Of a DNA stretch of 40,921 bases, positions 38,297-40,921 are shown piece after piece. Below the pieces are notes generated by a model. It saw nothing but the letters and a program-made list of their open reading frames with translations. It made no database searches and was not told the DNA's origin. This DNA is from Methylococcaceae bacterium (lineage in GTDB: Bacteria > Pseudomonadota > Gammaproteobacteria > Methylococcales > Methylococcaceae). Position numbers and translations under genes: made by a program. Position 1 is the first letter of the stretch. Every line of letters begins with the position of its first letter. The DNA lies in contig CADDYU010000018.1 in NCBI GenBank assembly GCA_902810705.1, positions 1-40,921 on the forward strand. The letters run 5' to 3'.

Positions 38297-39568
38297 CTAA
38301 AGCGCCTTTTCGATGGCGGCCAGCACCGACGCGGCGCTGGGCAGGCCCGTTTCGCGCAGCTTGTACAAGGGCAGGGCGACGACATTGTCGCAGCGGTACA
38401 TATGGCCAGGGTGGTCGAGGCCCGGCGCGCCCACCGGAATGTAGACCTCGGGCTCCTGCTCGAAGCTCATGCCGGAACGGCCGATGACGAGGGTCGGTAC
38501 GTTCGCCGCCGGGGGCGGTGTCGTGGCGTGGCTATTCACCCAGACCAGGAGGTCCGCCTCGCCGCTGGCGAGGAGGCGCGCCGCGCTGTTGTGGTAAGGG
38601 TCGTACTCCGGATAGCCGCGGGCGAAGCTGACGCGGGTGGGATAGCCGGTCTGCCAGGCGCAGACCTGGCTGGCGGTGCGGTCGCCGTCCTGGCCTCCCA
38701 GAGGCAGTATGGAACAACGGGTTTCCTGATTGAGCGTCACCACGAACTGGCAGATCTGCTGTACCGCGAGTTCCGCGTGAGGGAAATCCAACTGGCCGGC
38801 CACCCAGGTCACGACACCGTAGCTGGCTTGCTTGAGTCGCTCCGTCAGGGCTTGGAGTTCCGTTACCGGCACGCCGCCGGCCGCTTCGGCCTGAAGCGAG
38901 GCGCCCTTGGCCAGAGCTGACAGGGCCGCCGCCACCGCCGGAAGCTGGTCCGTGGCGCAGGGAATGACCTTGGGTTCGAGACCGTCCGGCGAGGTGGACG
39001 CCGACCCGCCGGGCGAAGGGCCAAGATAGATGACTTCCCGGCGGCGGGTGTCCTGGCCGAACAGGGTTTCCTCCGGCCAGACGAAGCGTTGGAAGAACCG
39101 GGGAAAGGCGGGTTCGATATCGCTGCCGAACACCAGCAGCACGTCCACCCGATTCTTGAGTTCGCCCAGGGTGGTCGCCATCCAGCCGGAATCCGCCAGC
39201 ACCAGGAGATTGCGAAGGCCCGCTTCGGCCCGCGCCTGGTCGAACACGCCGCCGCTCCGCTCGATCAGGGACAGGGCGGCGCGGGTATCGTTCACGTCGG
39301 TGCCGAAGCCGCTGAATACCGGCAGGCGGGCGTTCTTGAGCAAGCGCGCGGCGCGATTCACGGCCTCGTCCAGCGCGGCGGCCTGACCGCCAGCGCGGGG
39401 CGTCATGTCACCCAGAGGCTGCTCGAAGCCCGGCACGGTCACGGCGTCGCCGTTGGCGAGCACCTTCAGCCGATGGCCGCTGACTTCGATCTTGAGGTCG
39501 TCCGAGGCGATGCCGCAAAAAGGGCTCGGGACGTTTTCGAAGACTTGGGGCTGGATGGTTTCGGTCAT
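38297..39568 (-). CDS. fhcB: formyltransferase/hydrolase complex subunit FhcB
   Basis: Subunit related to the molybdopterin subunit B of archaeal formylmethanofuran dehydrogenase; in bacteria FhcB lacks the metal cofactor and is structural. ATG 39568 has AGAGGGAAAGGGC upstream and gives 423 residues beginning MTETIQPQVF; a frame extending upstream to 39739 has no support. PFCGIASDD at about 15-23 keeps only a single Cys of the Fe-S motif. The end carries GHMYRCDNVVALPL. First gene of the fhcB-fhcA-uma2-fhcD-fhcC transcription unit, divergent from mptG. Confidence 0.94.
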   Translation of the reverse strand: MTETIQPQVFENVPSPFCGIASDDLKIEVSGHRLKVLANGDAVTVPGFEQPLGDMTPRAGGQAAALDEAVNRAARLLKNARLPVFSGFGTDVNDTRAALSLIERSGGVFDQARAEAGLRNLLVLADSGWMATTLGELKNRVDVLLVFGSDIEPAFPRFFQRFVWPEETLFGQDTRRREVIYLGPSPGGSASTSPDGLEPKVIPCATDQLPAVAAALSALAKGASLQAEAAGGVPVTELQALTERLKQASYGVVTWVAGQLDFPHAELAVQQICQFVVTLNQETRCSILPLGGQDGDRTASQVCAWQTGYPTRVSFARGYPEYDPYHNSAARLLASGEADLLVWVNSHATTPPPAANVPTLVIGRSGMSFEQEPEVYIPVGAPGLDHPGHMYRCDNVVALPLYKLRETGLPSAASVLAAIEKAL

Positions 39569-39802
39569 GCCCTTTCCCTCTGAGTTCGGCATTGGGGGGT
39601 GGCGCCAGGAATTTGCGGTTGACGGGAATGAACCCCATGGAATTCGTGAAGCCGGCAGAGAATAGGGCTTTCGAGCGCTTTTTTCAACACGGGCTCCGCT
39701 TTCAAGCATCGTGGCGCCGGCCTTTTCTAAGGTCGACAAGACGAGAGGCTTCTAATAGCATGTCGCACCGAACTCGATGGCTCTAAGCAATAAAACATCT
39801 CC

Positions 39803-40828
39803 GTGCCGTCCAAAAATTGTTACAACCTGTTCCCCTCTCAGTCCGCAGCCGACCCGGAGCTTCGCGTCACGGTGACGGCCCCGGCGCGCCTGCACATGGG
39901 GTTCCTCGATTTGGGCGGCTCCTTGGGACGGAAGTTCGGCAGCATCGGCGTCGGCATCAATGAAATCACCACCCGGCTCACCTTAGTCCGTTTCCCCCGG
40001 CTAGTGGCCGAGGGTCCCGACGCCGATCGGGCGGTCGCCGCCGCGGAAAAATTCGCCCGCGCCAGCGGGCAGTCCTGCCCCGCTCTCATCCGCATCGACC
40101 AAATCATTCCAGGCCACGCGGGGCTGGGATCCGGAACCCAGATGGGGTTGGCCGTGGGCATAGGACTGGCTCGCCTCTACGGCTTAAATCTGAGCGTGCG
40201 GGACATCGCGCCCCTCATGGAGCGCGGTGCCCGTTCCGGGATCGGTATCGCGGTGTTCGAGTCGGGCGGTCTGGTGGTGGACGGCGGACGCGGGGAACGG
40301 ACCATCATCCCGCCGGTCTTGTCCCGTCTGGACATGCCGGAGGCCTGGCGTTTCATTCTGATCCTCGACGAGCGCGATCAGGGCCTGCACGGCGCGGCGG
40401 AGATCGAAGCCTTCCGTGCGCTCCCGATCTTCCCGGCCGAGACGGCGGCGCGCTTGTGTCATGAACTCTTGATGCGGGGATTGCCGGCGGTAGCGGAGGG
40501 TGATATCGAGAGCTTCGGCGCGGCCATCAGCGAATTGCAGCGGGCGGTGGGCGACCACTTCGCTCCGGCCCAGGGCGGACGCTTCGCCAGCGGCAAGGTC
40601 AGGGACGCTCTGGCTTATCTGGCCTCCCGCGGCGCGGTCGGCATCGGCCAGAGCTCCTGGGGGCCGACCGGGTTTTGCCTGATCGAAGGCGCGGAGCGGG
40701 CGGAGATGTTGCTGGCCGAGCTTAAATCCCGGTTCGGCGACCAGAGCGGCCTGCGCTTTCTTATAGGTACGGCCCGCAACCGGGGCGCCGAGGTCACGGT
40801 CGAGCGGCCGCATCGAGCCGCCGGCTGA
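39803..40828 (+). CDS. mptG: beta-ribofuranosylaminobenzene 5'-phosphate synthase
   Basis: First committed enzyme of tetrahydromethanopterin synthesis: joins 4-hydroxy- or 4-aminobenzoate with PRPP. The 341-residue protein is of the GHMP-related family, with VTAPARLHMGFLDLGG near 23-38, the Gly-rich loop GHAGLGSGTQMGLAVG near 109-124 and GIGQSSWGPTGFC near 280-292. Start is GTG 39803, with no strong binding site. Its placement next to fhc genes is usual in methylotrophs and confirms use of H4MPT-type C1 carriers. Confidence 0.93.
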   Translation: MPSKNCYNLFPSQSAADPELRVTVTAPARLHMGFLDLGGSLGRKFGSIGVGINEITTRLTLVRFPRLVAEGPDADRAVAAAEKFARASGQSCPALIRIDQIIPGHAGLGSGTQMGLAVGIGLARLYGLNLSVRDIAPLMERGARSGIGIAVFESGGLVVDGGRGERTIIPPVLSRLDMPEAWRFILILDERDQGLHGAAEIEAFRALPIFPAETAARLCHELLMRGLPAVAEGDIESFGAAISELQRAVGDHFAPAQGGRFASGKVRDALAYLASRGAVGIGQSSWGPTGFCLIEGAERAEMLLAELKSRFGDQSGLRFLIGTARNRGAEVTVERPHRAAG

Positions 40829-40846
40829 TCGGGAGCGCGGCCGCAA

Positions 40847-40921
40847 TTGCCCGCCATCGGCGCCGATTTGCCCGAACGGCTCTTAGTCGTGAGCGGTTCG
40901 GCGCGGATGCTGGTCCGCTCC
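40847..40921 (+). CDS. start of a gene cut by the window edge, perhaps ATP-grasp
   Basis: An open frame from TTG 40847 runs to the right edge, 25 codons; the visible LLVVSGSARMLVRS resembles the nucleotide-fold start of ATP-grasp proteins found beside mptG in methylotrophs. Only this fragment is seen, so the family is tentative. Confidence 0.4.
   Translation, partial: MPAIGADLPERLLVVSGSARMLVRS

Noticed and set aside
36579-38300. 573-codon open frame on the plus strand
   Set aside because: It is exactly antisense to fhcA, has the low-complexity look of a GC-rich codon-bias shadow and shows no domain.

Overview
The window looks like chromosomal DNA of a gammaproteobacterial methylotroph, probably a methanotroph of the Methylococcales type. 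Two lines of evidence support this. The housekeeping neighbourhoods are gammaproteobacterial in style (lolC-lolD, fur, bamE-rnfH-smpB, carAB-greA, yhbY/rlmE, hflD). The right end carries a tetrahydromethanopterin/methanofuran-type C1 pathway: the formyltransferase/hydrolase complex genes fhcB, fhcA, fhcD and fhcC plus the methanopterin biosynthesis gene mptG. GC content is moderate to high, with a few AT-richer islands around 21.2-21.4 kb and 27.6-28.0 kb. The genus cannot be fixed from this sequence alone.

Layout. 0-9.2 kb: end of an unknown gene, the lipoprotein export genes lolD and lolC/E, fur, bamE, rnfH, an NSS-family sodium symporter, smpB, a D,D-carboxypeptidase-like penicillin-binding protein, then a decayed pair of divergent genes (an FNR-family regulator and a group II truncated haemoglobin), and a P-loop protein of unknown role. 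9.2-16.6 kb: metA, carA-carB, greA, yhbY and rlmE. 16.6-23.4 kb: an AI-2E-family permease, a solitary class Ia nrdA behind a promoter with paired NrdR-box-like sites, a 570-base gap with several hairpins, and typA/bipA. 23.5-27.4 kb: a three-gene membrane-anchored copper-protein cluster (protein with a predicted N-terminal histidine, two-domain multicopper oxidase, cupredoxin), preceded by a glutaredoxin. 27.5-31.2 kb: a DUF502 membrane protein, remains of a diguanylate cyclase and of a Crp/Fnr helix-turn-helix, pterin carbinolamine dehydratase, hflD, a MazG-like pyrophosphohydrolase and a small unknown protein. 31.3-34.0 kb: a metallophosphoesterase, a CarS-like membrane protein and a second AI-2E-family permease. 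34.4-40.9 kb: the fhc operon, interrupted by a Uma2-family nuclease gene, with mptG divergent and the start of what may be an ATP-grasp gene cut by the window edge.

How it fits together. The fhc genes and mptG support formaldehyde oxidation through H4MPT to formate, the core energy route of methylotrophs. The copper-protein trio fits the high copper demand of a methanotroph, and is the best candidate here for a poorly described system: all three products have signal peptides and C-terminal membrane anchors and seem built to act together on the periplasmic face of a membrane. A second theme is regulatory decay: four signalling or oxygen/NO-related genes (FNR-like, truncated globin, GGDEF protein, Crp/Fnr HTH fragment) are broken by several frameshifts and stops while the housekeeping genes around them are intact.
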